A stretch of 64,000 nucleotides of DNA, taken from assembly GCF_002895565.1 (NCBI RefSeq), contig NZ_AZRN01000036.1:1-64000 (forward strand). The letters are read 5' to 3'. This stretch comes from Petrotoga mexicana DSM 14811. Its GTDB lineage: Bacteria; Thermotogota; Thermotogae; Petrotogales; Petrotogaceae. A model generated the notes under the pieces. That model was not told the origin of the DNA and did no database searches. It was given only the letters and a program-made list of their open reading frames with translations. Position numbers and translations under genes: made by a program. Positions 7,611 through 16,415 of this stretch are shown here, piece by piece; within the stretch, counting starts at the first letter, position 1, and every line of letters begins with the position of its first letter.

Positions 7611-8744
7611 TCAAGCTAATTCATTTTTGACTTGCTTTAAAAACAATCTTATAGGTATATGCTGTGGACATTCTGCTTCGCAATCACCACATTCCTCACA
7701 AATAGAGGCATCTATGCCTTGTTTGATCAAAGTTTGATATCTTTCTTTTGCCTCTGGTAAGTTATCAAATATGTAGCCTTCATTATATATACTAAAAATT
7801 GTAGGAATAGGTATACCGTTTTTACAAGGTACACAATAATTACATCCAGTACAATCTATCTTGGATTTACTCTTGTAAATATTTCTGACTTGTTCAATCG
7901 CCTTTAATTCTTTTTCACTTAAGGAATTTTGATCTGAATCATCTGCAGTTTTAAGATTTTCTATCACTTGTTCCATTGTGGACATTCCGCTCAGAACGGT
8001 AGTTACCTCAGGATGGTTCCACACCCATTTTAACGCCCAATAAGCTGGTGACTTGGTTTTATCTAAATTACTCAAGATTTCGAGAGCTTCTTGAGGTAAT
8101 TTATTAGCCAATTTGCCTCCTCTAATTGGTTCCATTATTATTACCGCCAAACCCTTTCTTTTAGCATACTTTAATCCTGCGATTCCTGCTTGAAAATGTG
8201 TATCAAGATAATTGTATTGTATTTGACAAAAATCCCAGTTATAAGAATCAACGATTTTTTTAAAAGTTTTGAAATCGTCGTGAAAAGAAAATCCGGCAAA
8301 TTTTATTTTGCCTTTTCTTTTTGCTTCATCCAGAAAATTCAGAACGTCTAGATTGTAAATTTTACTCCATCTTTCTTTATCCAAAGAGTGTAAGAGATAC
8401 ATATCTATATATTCTGTATCAAGTTTTTTTAGCTGTTCATCTAAATATTTTTCAAAATCTTCATACTTATTTGCCAACCAAACAGGATTTTTGGTGGCTA
8501 AGTAAACCTTTTCCCTGTAGCCATCTTTTAAAGCTCTACCTACAAAGTATTCACTATTTCCTTGGTGGTAAGGATACGCGGTATCAACATAATTTAGACC
8601 ATTATCAATAGCATATCTAAGCATTCTTGTTGCCTTTTCTTCATCAATTTTAGAAGGGTCTTCATTCAAAACAGGCAGTCTCATACATCCAAAACCCAAC
8701 GCTGAAAGTTCTACATCGTACTTACCAAATTTTCTATATTTCAA
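7611..8744 (-). CDS. Aldo/keto reductase with C-terminal 4Fe-4S domain
   Basis: 377 aa; TTG start at 8744 preceded by GGGGGTG. The AKR barrel shows YVDTAYPYHQGNSE (Asp and Tyr), VYLATKNP (Lys) and IDMYLLHSLD (His). C-terminal clusters CTGCNYCVPC and CEECGDCEAECP indicate Fe-S centres. It is the first gene of a two-gene minus-strand operon with a paralogue. The pair are clearly related but divergent, so this is an old duplication or separate recruitment. Substrate unknown. Confidence 0.87.
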   Translation of the reverse strand: MKYRKFGKYDVELSALGFGCMRLPVLNEDPSKIDEEKATRMLRYAIDNGLNYVDTAYPYHQGNSEYFVGRALKDGYREKVYLATKNPVWLANKYEDFEKYLDEQLKKLDTEYIDMYLLHSLDKERWSKIYNLDVLNFLDEAKRKGKIKFAGFSFHDDFKTFKKIVDSYNWDFCQIQYNYLDTHFQAGIAGLKYAKRKGLAVIIMEPIRGGKLANKLPQEALEILSNLDKTKSPAYWALKWVWNHPEVTTVLSGMSTMEQVIENLKTADDSDQNSLSEKELKAIEQVRNIYKSKSKIDCTGCNYCVPCKNGIPIPTIFSIYNEGYIFDNLPEAKERYQTLIKQGIDASICEECGDCEAECPQHIPIRLFLKQVKNELA

Positions 8745-8858
8745 AAGAGCACCCCCAGTATATTATTATGATTAATTGACTTTGAGATTAGTTTGATAAA
8801 TAAACTTATTCTACTTTAATTATACCAAAAAAATTAAAAAAATTCTTTTACACAAAGT

Positions 8859-8887
8859 AGAAACAGTAAATTTTTTTATGTTATAAT
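8859..8887 (+). promoter_or_regulatory. Extended -10 promoter upstream of the decarboxylase operon
   Basis: TGtTATAAT at 8879-8887 is an extended -10 box; the expected -35 position (8859-8864) is a poor match. The start codon of the oadB-like gene is 58 bases downstream. Confidence 0.55.
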
Positions 8888-8945
8888 AAAATACAGTAGA
8901 AGTAATTGAAAAAAATTTCATACTTATCTCCGAGGAGGTTTTTAA

Positions 8946-10082
8946 ATGCTATCGGAAGGCATACTCAACTTTTTTTCAAGTACTGGATTTATAAATCTTT
9001 CTTGGCCTCAAGTTTTTATGATACTTCTTGGATTGATTATTATCTATTTTGCTATATCTAAACATGCAGAACCACTACTTTTAATTCCATTGGGTTTTGG
9101 TATGGTTATAGCTAACATTCCCCCGGAATTAACAGGTATTCTTATGCCTCCTCAGAATGGTCAACCGGGCGGATTGTTGTGGTATATAAAATTGGGACTG
9201 GATACGGGGATCTATCCGCCATTGATTTTTTTGGGTATTGGAGCACTAACTGATTTTTCTTATTTGATTGCAAACCCAAAATTGATACTTCTCGGTGGAG
9301 CAGCACAAGTAGGGATATTTATTAGTTTTTTACTGGCAAGTTTTTTGGGATTTGATCTTCATTCTGCGGCGGCAATAGGTATTATTGGAGGTGCCGATGG
9401 TCCAACTTCTATATACATAGCTTCCAAATTTTCTCCTGATATATTGCCTGTCATAGCTGTTGCAGCCTATTCTTATATTTCACTTATTCCAGTACTACAG
9501 CCCTTTGTTTCAAAGTTATTTACCTCTAAGAGGGAAAGAAAAATAAGAATGAGAAGGTTAAGGGAAGTTTCTAAAAGAGAAAGAATCATTTTTCCTATAA
9601 TAACAACTGTTGTAGTTTCTTTAATGGTTCCCCAATCTCTACCTTTAGTAGGAATGCTTATGTTGGGAAACTTGTTGAAAGAATCCGGGGTAACGGGTAG
9701 ATTGGCCGAAGCAGCCTCTCGATATATTTTAGACACTGTAACAATACTTTTAATGTTATCGGTAGGGGTGTCGGCGACGGCTGATATATTTTTGTCATTG
9801 GTAACCTTAAAAATCATATTGTTAGGAGCAGTTGCGTTTATAGTTGCAATAACAAGTGGAATAGGATTCGCAAAATTAATGAATTTGTTCGTTAAAGATA
9901 AAATTAATCCATTAATCGGTGCTGCAGGTGTTTCAGCGGTTCCTGATTCAGCTCGTGTAGCCCAACATATTGCTCAAGAGACCGATCCGGGTAACTTCAT
10001 TTTAATGCATGCAATGGGACCAAACGTTTCAGGGGTAATAGGTTCAGCTATAGCTGCAGGTTTATTTTTAAGTATACTTTAA
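8946..10082 (+). CDS. Na+-translocating decarboxylase beta subunit (OadB/GcdB/MmdB family)
   Basis: 378 aa, ATG start behind GAGGAGG. A polytopic protein with the signature IGIIGGADGPTSIY, whose Asp is needed for Na+ transport in this family, and a conserved C-terminal region (SAVPDSARVAQHIAQ, NFILMHAMGPNVSG). The beta subunit drives decarboxylation of a biotin-bound carboxyl group coupled to Na+ export. No biotin carrier, carboxyltransferase or gamma subunit is seen in the window. The neighbours are parts of a 2-oxoacid:ferredoxin oxidoreductase, so the partner subunits must be encoded elsewhere. Confidence 0.88.
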   Translation: MLSEGILNFFSSTGFINLSWPQVFMILLGLIIIYFAISKHAEPLLLIPLGFGMVIANIPPELTGILMPPQNGQPGGLLWYIKLGLDTGIYPPLIFLGIGALTDFSYLIANPKLILLGGAAQVGIFISFLLASFLGFDLHSAAAIGIIGGADGPTSIYIASKFSPDILPVIAVAAYSYISLIPVLQPFVSKLFTSKRERKIRMRRLREVSKRERIIFPIITTVVVSLMVPQSLPLVGMLMLGNLLKESGVTGRLAEAASRYILDTVTILLMLSVGVSATADIFLSLVTLKIILLGAVAFIVAITSGIGFAKLMNLFVKDKINPLIGAAGVSAVPDSARVAQHIAQETDPGNFILMHAMGPNVSGVIGSAIAAGLFLSIL

Positions 10083-10102
10083 TTTAGAGGAGGCATAATC
10101 AA

Positions 10103-10315
10103 ATGCAAACTACTAAAAAACATTTTAAAGTGATAATAAATTATAACTATTGTAAAAAATGTGGTATCTGTTCTTGGATTTGCCCAGTAGATGCTATAAT
10201 AGAACAAGAGTTTGGTAAGCCAGTTGTTCCAGATTCAGAAAAATGTACTGGATGTTTGCAATGTGAACGAATGTGCCCGGATTTTGCGATAAGTATTAAA
10301 CAAATAGATCAATAA
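10103..10315 (+). CDS. 2x[4Fe-4S] ferredoxin, KorD-like delta subunit
   Basis: 70 aa with two CxxCxxCxxxC clusters (CKKCGICSWICPVDA and CTGCLQCERMCPDFA), the pattern of the delta subunit of 2-oxoglutarate/2-oxoacid:ferredoxin oxidoreductases. ATG start behind GAGGAGG. It lies just upstream of korA, the usual order in four-subunit enzymes, so electron transfer from KorA/KorB is the likely role. Confidence 0.85.
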   Translation: MQTTKKHFKVIINYNYCKKCGICSWICPVDAIIEQEFGKPVVPDSEKCTGCLQCERMCPDFAISIKQIDQ

Positions 10316-10348
10316 AAATGAATGCTCTTTTTAGAAGAGGTGAAATTA

Positions 10349-11506
10349 ATGGGGAAAATGCTCTTTTTACAAGGAAACGAAGCGGTTGGAATGGCTGCTA
10401 TAAAAGCAGGATGTCGTTTTTTTGCAGGTTATCCGATTACACCATCAACCGAAATAGCCGAATACATGTCTAGAGAATTGCCAAAAGTTGGAGGAACTTT
10501 TATACAGATGGAGGACGAGCTCGGAAGTGCAGCTGCTATAATAGGTGCTTCCCTTGCAGGTGTAAAATCCATGACTGCTACTAGTGGTCCCGGATTTTCA
10601 CTTATGCAAGAGGCTTTAAGATACGCCATTATGACAGAAGTGCCCTGTGTGTTTGTTGATGTTATGAGAGGTGGTCCAAGCACAGGACTTCCTACCAAGC
10701 CTTCTCAAGGAGATATAATGCAGATACGGTGGGGAACTCATGGAGATCACCAAATTATTGCGATATATCCTTCTACAGTGGAAGAAGTTTATACATATAC
10801 TGTCACAGCGTTCAATTATGCAGAAAAATACAGAACACCGGTTATTTTGGTGTTAGATGAAACTTTAGCACATATGAGAGAAAACGTGTATTTCGATTAC
10901 GAGAAAGAGAATCCACAGATTGTCGAAAGATTAAAGGAAATTGATCTAGGAGAAGAAGAATTATTTTTACCTTTTGATTTAGAGGAACAATTTGCGGTAA
11001 ATCCATTGGTTGAAATGGGGAAAACAAGATTTCATGTTTCTGGCCTAGTTCATGATGAAAGTGGCTTTCCCATAAGAGATCCAAACACCATATCAAAAGT
11101 GATAGAACATTTGGATTCAAAAATTAGATTATCTGCCGAGGAAATTTCTATTTATAACGAATATATGCTACAAGATGCCGATATAGTAGTAGTTGCATAT
11201 GGGAGCGTTGCTAGGAGTGCCTTGAAGGCGGTTAAACAAGCGAGATCAGATAAAATTCCTGTAGGGTTCTTTAAGCCTATCACTATTTGGCCCATGCCTA
11301 CCTCAAGACTTAAATTAATATTTAAAAATGCTCAAAGTATAATCGTTCCAGAGATGAATACAGGCCAGTACGTTAAAGAGATGTCACGATTGAATAAATT
11401 GAACAAACATGTGGAATCTTTAACGAAAACTAGCGGTGAGTTGATTACACCCGATGAAATATTAGAAATAATTATGAAAATGTGGGTTCAGATTACGGAG
11501 ATGTAA
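10349..11506 (+). CDS. 2-oxoacid:ferredoxin oxidoreductase alpha subunit (KorA-like)
   Basis: 385 aa; ATG 10349 behind AGAGGTG. Motifs FFAGYPITPSTEIAEYM, QMEDELGSAAAIIGAS and TATSGPGFSLMQEA are diagnostic of the alpha (pyrimidine-binding) subunit. With KorB (TPP-binding beta) it would convert a 2-oxoacid and CoA to acyl-CoA, reducing ferredoxin. KorB and KorC, which normally follow, are absent: a GGDEF gene starts five bases after the stop. KorA must pair with subunits encoded elsewhere, or the operon has been broken. Confidence 0.88.
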   Translation: MGKMLFLQGNEAVGMAAIKAGCRFFAGYPITPSTEIAEYMSRELPKVGGTFIQMEDELGSAAAIIGASLAGVKSMTATSGPGFSLMQEALRYAIMTEVPCVFVDVMRGGPSTGLPTKPSQGDIMQIRWGTHGDHQIIAIYPSTVEEVYTYTVTAFNYAEKYRTPVILVLDETLAHMRENVYFDYEKENPQIVERLKEIDLGEEELFLPFDLEEQFAVNPLVEMGKTRFHVSGLVHDESGFPIRDPNTISKVIEHLDSKIRLSAEEISIYNEYMLQDADIVVVAYGSVARSALKAVKQARSDKIPVGFFKPITIWPMPTSRLKLIFKNAQSIIVPEMNTGQYVKEMSRLNKLNKHVESLTKTSGELITPDEILEIIMKMWVQITEM

Positions 11507-11511
11507 ATAAA

Positions 11512-12981
11512 ATGAATGTAAAATTGCCAGAAAAGTATCAACCAAAAATCAAGTCTGCTTATGTAAATCCAGGTATTACGCTTTTACTTGAAAACTTCAC
11601 AAAAGAAGTTCTTTTTGATTTTGAAGTTATGATTAAAATTCATTTTGATCCATTCAAAGTACCAGATAATTTGTATAAATTCATAAAGATATGTAATTCA
11701 TTCTCAATCTTCACGATAAAAAACATAGAAGAGACTAATTGCATAGAAGAACAAAAAGTAGAACTAAAAAGATTTCAAATGGAGATCGTAGTTGAAATTA
11801 ATTACGAAACATTTCAAAAAGAGGAAAGCATAGTAGTATATGAGATAATTAAAAATTCTTCCACATTAGTAGGATCAATGCTTACAGATATCCTACTCAA
11901 TTCCTCAAAAATAGCCAATGTCTTCAGGGCTTCCAAAATCATATTGGAAAAAAGTTATAAACCTGAAACGTCTATAGATGAAATGTTATATATAACTATG
12001 ACAGCGATAACAGGCGGCTTTGCAGGAGGTTTTAATAGGGCTATCTTATTTGTTGAAGATAGTGGTGATTTCAAGGTCCATAGAGTTATTGGACCTGAAA
12101 GTGATAGAGAAGCTGACAAAACTTATGAAAAGTTTGAGACACTTGAGAGAAATATAGAATTATATTTGTCTCAGTATGAAGTTGGAATGAGTTATTTTTC
12201 AAATTTAGAAAAAAGGATAAAAGGTATTACTATTAAAAAAGAATTGTTAATAGATAATGATCTTTTTAAATACGCAATTGAATCGCATAGTACTATTAAA
12301 TTACCTGTAAGTCGATTGGAGGAAAAGATAGTAAATTTACTTGATTTAAGGGGAGAAATAGCTATTTCACCAATAGAAATAGACAATGGAAGACTTGCTT
12401 TTTATCTTTGCGATAATAGATATAACGGGAAACCAATTACAGATGATCAACTGGAAATTTTAGATTATTATGCTAAAGAAAGTTGGATGATGTGGCAAAA
12501 TAAAATTTATCAAAGTATCTTAAAAAAAGATGCTCAGATTGATCCGCTAACCAATATTGGAAACAGAAGAAGTTACGAAAATTACATTTCTTCTATAAAA
12601 TATTTAAAAAATCAGAAAATAGCCTTAGTAATGGTGGATTTAGACGACTTCAAAGAGGTAAACGATTCCTACGGTCACGAAGAAGGAGACACACTCTTAA
12701 AAAAATTTGCGCAACTATGTGTTGATAATTTGAGAAAAAAAGATAGTATATTCAGATATGGTGGCGATGAGTTCGTAATAATTTTAGAAGGGGTTAAAAA
12801 AGAAGAGGTTTATTCTATTTTGAAAAGAATAAACCGTAAACTAAAACAAGAGATGAATGTCACTTTTTCTGCGGGAGTAGCGTATGGTAACAGCCATGAA
12901 ATAGATTTACTTTTCAAAATTGCCGACCAAAATCTATACATGGCAAAAGGGCAAGGAAAAAATAAAATTATCATCAATTAA
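11512..12981 (+). CDS. Diguanylate cyclase (GGDEF) with N-terminal sensory region
   Basis: 489 aa; ATG 11512, with GGAG just before. The C-terminal GGDEF domain begins near IDPLTNIGNRRSYE and has an intact RYGGDEF active site (about residue 417). RKKD, five residues before RY-GGDEF's GG, matches the RxxD inhibitory I-site. The N-terminal part looks like a soluble GAF-like sensor (about residues 140-330); no membrane segment. It would make cyclic di-GMP in response to an unknown cytoplasmic signal. Its place directly behind korA is unusual. Its stop overlaps that of the convergent gene. Confidence 0.88.
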   Translation: MNVKLPEKYQPKIKSAYVNPGITLLLENFTKEVLFDFEVMIKIHFDPFKVPDNLYKFIKICNSFSIFTIKNIEETNCIEEQKVELKRFQMEIVVEINYETFQKEESIVVYEIIKNSSTLVGSMLTDILLNSSKIANVFRASKIILEKSYKPETSIDEMLYITMTAITGGFAGGFNRAILFVEDSGDFKVHRVIGPESDREADKTYEKFETLERNIELYLSQYEVGMSYFSNLEKRIKGITIKKELLIDNDLFKYAIESHSTIKLPVSRLEEKIVNLLDLRGEIAISPIEIDNGRLAFYLCDNRYNGKPITDDQLEILDYYAKESWMMWQNKIYQSILKKDAQIDPLTNIGNRRSYENYISSIKYLKNQKIALVMVDLDDFKEVNDSYGHEEGDTLLKKFAQLCVDNLRKKDSIFRYGGDEFVIILEGVKKEEVYSILKRINRKLKQEMNVTFSAGVAYGNSHEIDLLFKIADQNLYMAKGQGKNKIIIN

Positions 12982-13766
12982 GATATTATACCGTCTGTAA
13001 TTGTCATTGCCCCTAAAAGGATAAATGCTACTCCAGCAATTTTGCTAAGTTTTTCTTCCGAAACGTTATTAGCGAATGTTGCAGCCATTTTTGAACCTAC
13101 AGCACCACCTACAACCGCGAAAGCTAACAAATCCCAAGGGATTGGGGCATACAACGCATGAGAAACAGCACCAGATAATGCTGTAAAAGCCATTATCAGA
13201 ACAGAAGTTCCTACTGCAACGTGAATTTTATATCTTAAAACCAGGGTAAGTATAAGAAGTATCATCACTCCGCCGCCTGCACCGACAAAACCAGCTATAA
13301 ATCCGATTAACAAACCCCAAAGTATTGAGCTAGTAATTCTTTTGACATTATTTATATTTGGATCATTTTTATGTTTTTCTTGAATAGTTTGTATTCTTTG
13401 ATGTAAAGGCTTCCTTATGAAATTTATACCGATTAATAAGATTGCAACTCCAGTAAATCCTCCTAATCCGGCTGAAGGAACATATGAAGAAATCCAAGTT
13501 CCAATTATAGCCCCCACAATTGCACTTATTGCCATCTGTAATCCAGATTTTAAATCAATATTACCGTTTCTTCTATAAGTATTTGCTGCTACCAACGATG
13601 CCACCACATCCGTCGCTAAACTTATTCCTATAGCTTCAAAAGTTGGAATATCTAAAAAAGTTATTAAAACAGGTACAATTACCGCTGCAGCACTTGCTCC
13701 AATTATTCCTGTAACAGCTCCAGCGCCCCAACCGGCTAGAACTGAGATTATGTATTGACTTATCAT
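12978..13766 (-). CDS. TauE/SafE family membrane exporter
   Basis: 262 aa polytopic protein with the internal repeat of this family (GAGAVTGIIGASAAAVIVPVL and GFIAGFVGAGGGVMILLIL). Family members move sulfite, sulfoacetate or other small anions. ATG at 13766 behind GGAGGTC. It shares a TTAA at its 3' end with the convergent GGDEF gene. Its promoter region contains the GCATG-TTTTAG-N15-TATAAA motif (13791-13822). The substrate cannot be read from the sequence. Confidence 0.82.
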   Translation of the reverse strand: MISQYIISVLAGWGAGAVTGIIGASAAAVIVPVLITFLDIPTFEAIGISLATDVVASLVAANTYRRNGNIDLKSGLQMAISAIVGAIIGTWISSYVPSAGLGGFTGVAILLIGINFIRKPLHQRIQTIQEKHKNDPNINNVKRITSSILWGLLIGFIAGFVGAGGGVMILLILTLVLRYKIHVAVGTSVLIMAFTALSGAVSHALYAPIPWDLLAFAVVGGAVGSKMAATFANNVSEEKLSKIAGVAFILLGAMTITDGIIS

Positions 13767-13790
13767 ATTTTTTTGACCTCCAAAAAAGTT

Positions 13791-13822
13791 TTTATAATGT
13801 CTTTAAAAACACTAAAACATGC
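13791..13822 (-). promoter_or_regulatory. GCATG-TTTTAG-N15-TATAAA upstream motif (instance 1)
   Basis: On the minus strand GCATG (13822-13818), TTTTAG (13817-13812), fifteen bases, then TATAAA (13796-13791); GGAGG follows 36 bases after GCATG. The same layout precedes three other genes here. It is probably a promoter or operator. Confidence 0.55.
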
Positions 13823-13860
13823 ATTTTGAAAATTAGTTTATTTCTAAAACGTCTATTTAT

Positions 13861-14628
13861 TTAGCCTAATGCTACATCGAGGACCAGCATCAGCAAAAAT
13901 CCAAAAATCAGTGAGAAAGTAGCCGTTCTTTCGTATCCGTGAGAATGTGTTTCTGGGATTATCTCATCGCTGATAACGTACAGCATAGCCCCTCCCGCAA
14001 ATGAAAGAAAAAAAGGTAAGGCTGGTTTCATTAAGACCACTAGAGATGCCCCAAGTAAACCTCCTATAGGTTCGACTAATCCTGTCAAAAAACTCCAAAA
14101 GAAACTTTGTTTTCTTGAATAATTTGCTTTAATTAAAGAGAAAGCTGTCGCTGTCCCTTCTGGAATATTTTGTAGTCCTATAGCAACTGCTACAGTAATA
14201 CCATTAGCAATCATTCCACCACCAAAACTCACCCCTACAGCCATTCCTTCCGGAAAGTTATGGAGTGCTATTGCGATAACGAACAACCATATCTTCTTTA
14301 AACGGGCTAACTCAGGTCCTTCATGTCCCTTTAAAAAATGTTCATGAGGGGAGAAGGTATCCATTAATTCAATAGTAAGTGCGCCGAGAAATATCCCTAA
14401 AATAGTTATTAATATTCCACCCGTGTCTAAAGATGGAATTATAAGTGAAAAAACAGTAGCTGCGAGCATAACACCGGCAGCAAATCCTAAAAACATATCT
14501 AAATTTTTTTCGCTTAACTCTTTTTTGAAAAACAATACTGGAATAGCTCCAATTGAAGTAGCAAGACCAGCGATCAGACTTGCTAGGGTTCCAAATATCC
14601 ATATTTGAGAACTGGTTAATTCGTTCAT
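13861..14628 (-). CDS. ZIP family divalent metal transporter
   Basis: 255 aa; ATG at 14628 behind AAGGAGG. Eight-helix ZIP protein: the metal-binding helix IV reads ALHNFPEGMAVGVSFGGG and helix V reads GLQNIPEGTATAFSL, the classic HNxPEG / QNxPEG pair. It has a short His-rich loop (SPHEHFLKG). It probably imports Zn2+ or a similar metal. The 5' region contains a 12-bp inverted repeat (14675-14709) that could serve metal-dependent control. Confidence 0.88.
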   Translation of the reverse strand: MNELTSSQIWIFGTLASLIAGLATSIGAIPVLFFKKELSEKNLDMFLGFAAGVMLAATVFSLIIPSLDTGGILITILGIFLGALTIELMDTFSPHEHFLKGHEGPELARLKKIWLFVIAIALHNFPEGMAVGVSFGGGMIANGITVAVAIGLQNIPEGTATAFSLIKANYSRKQSFFWSFLTGLVEPIGGLLGASLVVLMKPALPFFLSFAGGAMLYVISDEIIPETHSHGYERTATFSLIFGFLLMLVLDVALG

Positions 14629-14674
14629 CTTAGCCCTCCTTGTAGGTTGTTTTTTTAGTTTTGTGAATTTAGTG

Positions 14675-14709
14675 AAGAATATTAATTTCAAAAGCCGATT
14701 AATATTCTT
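14675..14709 (-). promoter_or_regulatory. 12-bp inverted repeat upstream of the ZIP gene
   Basis: AAGAATATTAAT (14675-14686) and ATTAATATTCTT (14698-14709) are perfect inverted repeats 11 bases apart, 47 bases before the ZIP start. They could be an operator for a metalloregulator or a hairpin in the transcript. A possible minus-strand -10 (TATAAT, 14750-14745) lies just upstream. Confidence 0.5.
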
Positions 14710-14806
14710 TCAGGAAGAAGCTTTTTATCCCACAACAATTCTTAATTATAATATCTCTGTTTTGTGCAGATATTACAACCGATATAACTTTAAGTTAGAA
14801 TTACGA

Positions 14807-14940
14807 TTGCAACTTCTTGTTATATTTGATATAATTTAATGATTCTTCGGAGTAGGCTAGGGGGTGAAAGGGAGAAATCTGTACGGGGTATTGACTAAAT
14901 TTTTGTACCTTTAAAAAAAACACTTGATTTATGTTATAAT
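14807..14940 (+). promoter_or_regulatory. Tandem promoters upstream of the 15-kb operon, with a G-rich leader
   Basis: Promoter 1: TTGCAA (14807-14812), 17 bases, TATAAT (14830-14835). Promoter 2: extended -10 TGtTATAAT (14932-14940), with no good -35. Between them is an unusual G-rich stretch (about 14847-14887, with runs GGGGG, GGG, GGGG) that I cannot assign to a known RNA element. The rest of 14710-14985 shows no ORF. Confidence 0.55.
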
Positions 14941-14985
14941 AAAAAATAATCAACAGGTTAAAGATCATTTATTAGGAGGAATCAC

Positions 14986-15600
14986 ATGGCTAACGATCAA
15001 AAACAAAAAAGGGGTAATAGCTTTAATTTCATAATCATAACATTAATTTTCTTTGCTGGGTTAGCTATTTTTCAATTTTTTATGTACAGAAATCTTCAGC
15101 CTCAGTTTCAAGTAATATCAAGAGATATTACATTTACTATTTACGAAGACCTTTCCGTGGATTTTGCAACCAAAGTAGAAATACTAACAGAAAACGAGAG
15201 AGATTACGAAACCTTGGTAGAAGGGTTTAACACCCCCGATGAAGAAAAGCTTTCTCTTTTTCAACAATCTTTGGATAATTTAAAAGAACAAATCCCAAGA
15301 GATTTTGTGGTTTTATCTTATGAGTCAACCGTAAATTCCAATTCTCCAAGGATTTATGTGAATGAAACGGTTAAATTGGAAGGGTTGGTTTATAGAAATG
15401 ATAGAGGAAATATTGAATTTTCTCTTTCTGGACAACTTTTAAGTGCTCAGAATGAGGAAGTGACTGTAAGTATTCATTATCCTTATGGTTGGGAAGTCTT
15501 AAGTGTAAATCCTACTCCCACTTATATAGACCAGAATGTTATAGGCTATTCCTATACCGGGGCATTAGGTTATCCCACGATAGAATTCCAATCTAAATAG
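14986..15600 (+). CDS. Hypothetical membrane-anchored protein
   Basis: 204 aa with an SD GGAGG. One N-terminal transmembrane helix (about residues 15-33) follows a basic head (KQKRG); the rest is predicted extracytoplasmic and beta-rich. It has no cysteines or recognised catalytic motif. It resembles uncharacterised Thermotogota-specific envelope proteins, but I do not recognise a function. It is followed after 26 bases by another membrane-anchored protein, probably in one operon. Confidence 0.65.
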   Translation: MANDQKQKRGNSFNFIIITLIFFAGLAIFQFFMYRNLQPQFQVISRDITFTIYEDLSVDFATKVEILTENERDYETLVEGFNTPDEEKLSLFQQSLDNLKEQIPRDFVVLSYESTVNSNSPRIYVNETVKLEGLVYRNDRGNIEFSLSGQLLSAQNEEVTVSIHYPYGWEVLSVNPTPTYIDQNVIGYSYTGALGYPTIEFQSK

Positions 15601-15626
15601 ACTATCGTAAAAATGGGGGAATTGTA

Positions 15627-16415
15627 ATGGTTATTTTATATTTATTAGTTGTCCTTTCTCTCACAATATCAATTGTTAATATTTTTCTTATGATCCGTTT
15701 AGGCAACTTTTTACAAGAAAATAACGAGACAGGGGAAAAATATGAAAATTTTGAGGAAGAAAAAAACCTCTATTTAGCAAGATTTCAAAAGATAACCTCC
15801 ACAAGATTAAGGGCCTTAGATAATAAAATAGAATTGGTTGATCAACTTATGAAAGATTTAGATGATGCTTATGCTAAAACTTTTTCATTGTTGACAGATT
15901 TAGAAAGGAAATTAGATTCGTATAAGAGACAAGAAATTGAAACTAAAGTCCAAAACACAAAAAATTTAGAAGATCAGAAGGATAATAAAAATCAAAAAGA
16001 GACAGTTGAAAAAGACGATAGACTAAGGGTTTACGAGCTTTCAAGAAAATTAAATATATCAAGTAAAAAGTTGGTTGATTTTATTAACACAAATACCGAT
16101 TTGGATGTTTCTAACCATTTGGTAAAGTTGACACCAGAAGAAGAAAAAATGATATTTGAGAAAATCAAAGAAGTTCCCAACATCTCGTCAAAGAAAGAAA
16201 ATATTCCATCAAATATCGATATGGCTAAAGATAAAGATAAAAATATAAATATAAATATAAGTAAAGATAATGCTAACTATAAATACGACAAAACTGACAA
16301 AATTCTTGAGTTGTCCAAGAATGGCTATACCCATCAAGAGATAGCTAAGGAATTGAAAATTGGTGTAGGTGAGATAATGCTTGTTCTAAGTTTGTTTAAT
16401 AATGAGGGGAAATAA
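15627..16415 (+). CDS. Membrane-anchored coiled-coil protein with an IF2_N-like domain and a C-terminal HTH
   Basis: 262 aa. An N-terminal membrane helix (about residues 3-20) precedes a coiled coil (about 30-100) and a Lys/Glu-rich linker. LRVYELSRKLNISSKKLVDFIN (about 132-153) matches the IF2_N fold found at the N-terminus of translation factor IF-2. The C-terminus ILELSKNGYTHQEIAKELKIGVGEI looks like a helix-turn-helix, as in membrane-bound SwrB-like proteins. Its 3' end overlaps convergent prmC by 20 bases. Function unknown. Confidence 0.65.
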   Translation: MVILYLLVVLSLTISIVNIFLMIRLGNFLQENNETGEKYENFEEEKNLYLARFQKITSTRLRALDNKIELVDQLMKDLDDAYAKTFSLLTDLERKLDSYKRQEIETKVQNTKNLEDQKDNKNQKETVEKDDRLRVYELSRKLNISSKKLVDFINTNTDLDVSNHLVKLTPEEEKMIFEKIKEVPNISSKKENIPSNIDMAKDKDKNININISKDNANYKYDKTDKILELSKNGYTHQEIAKELKIGVGEIMLVLSLFNNEGK

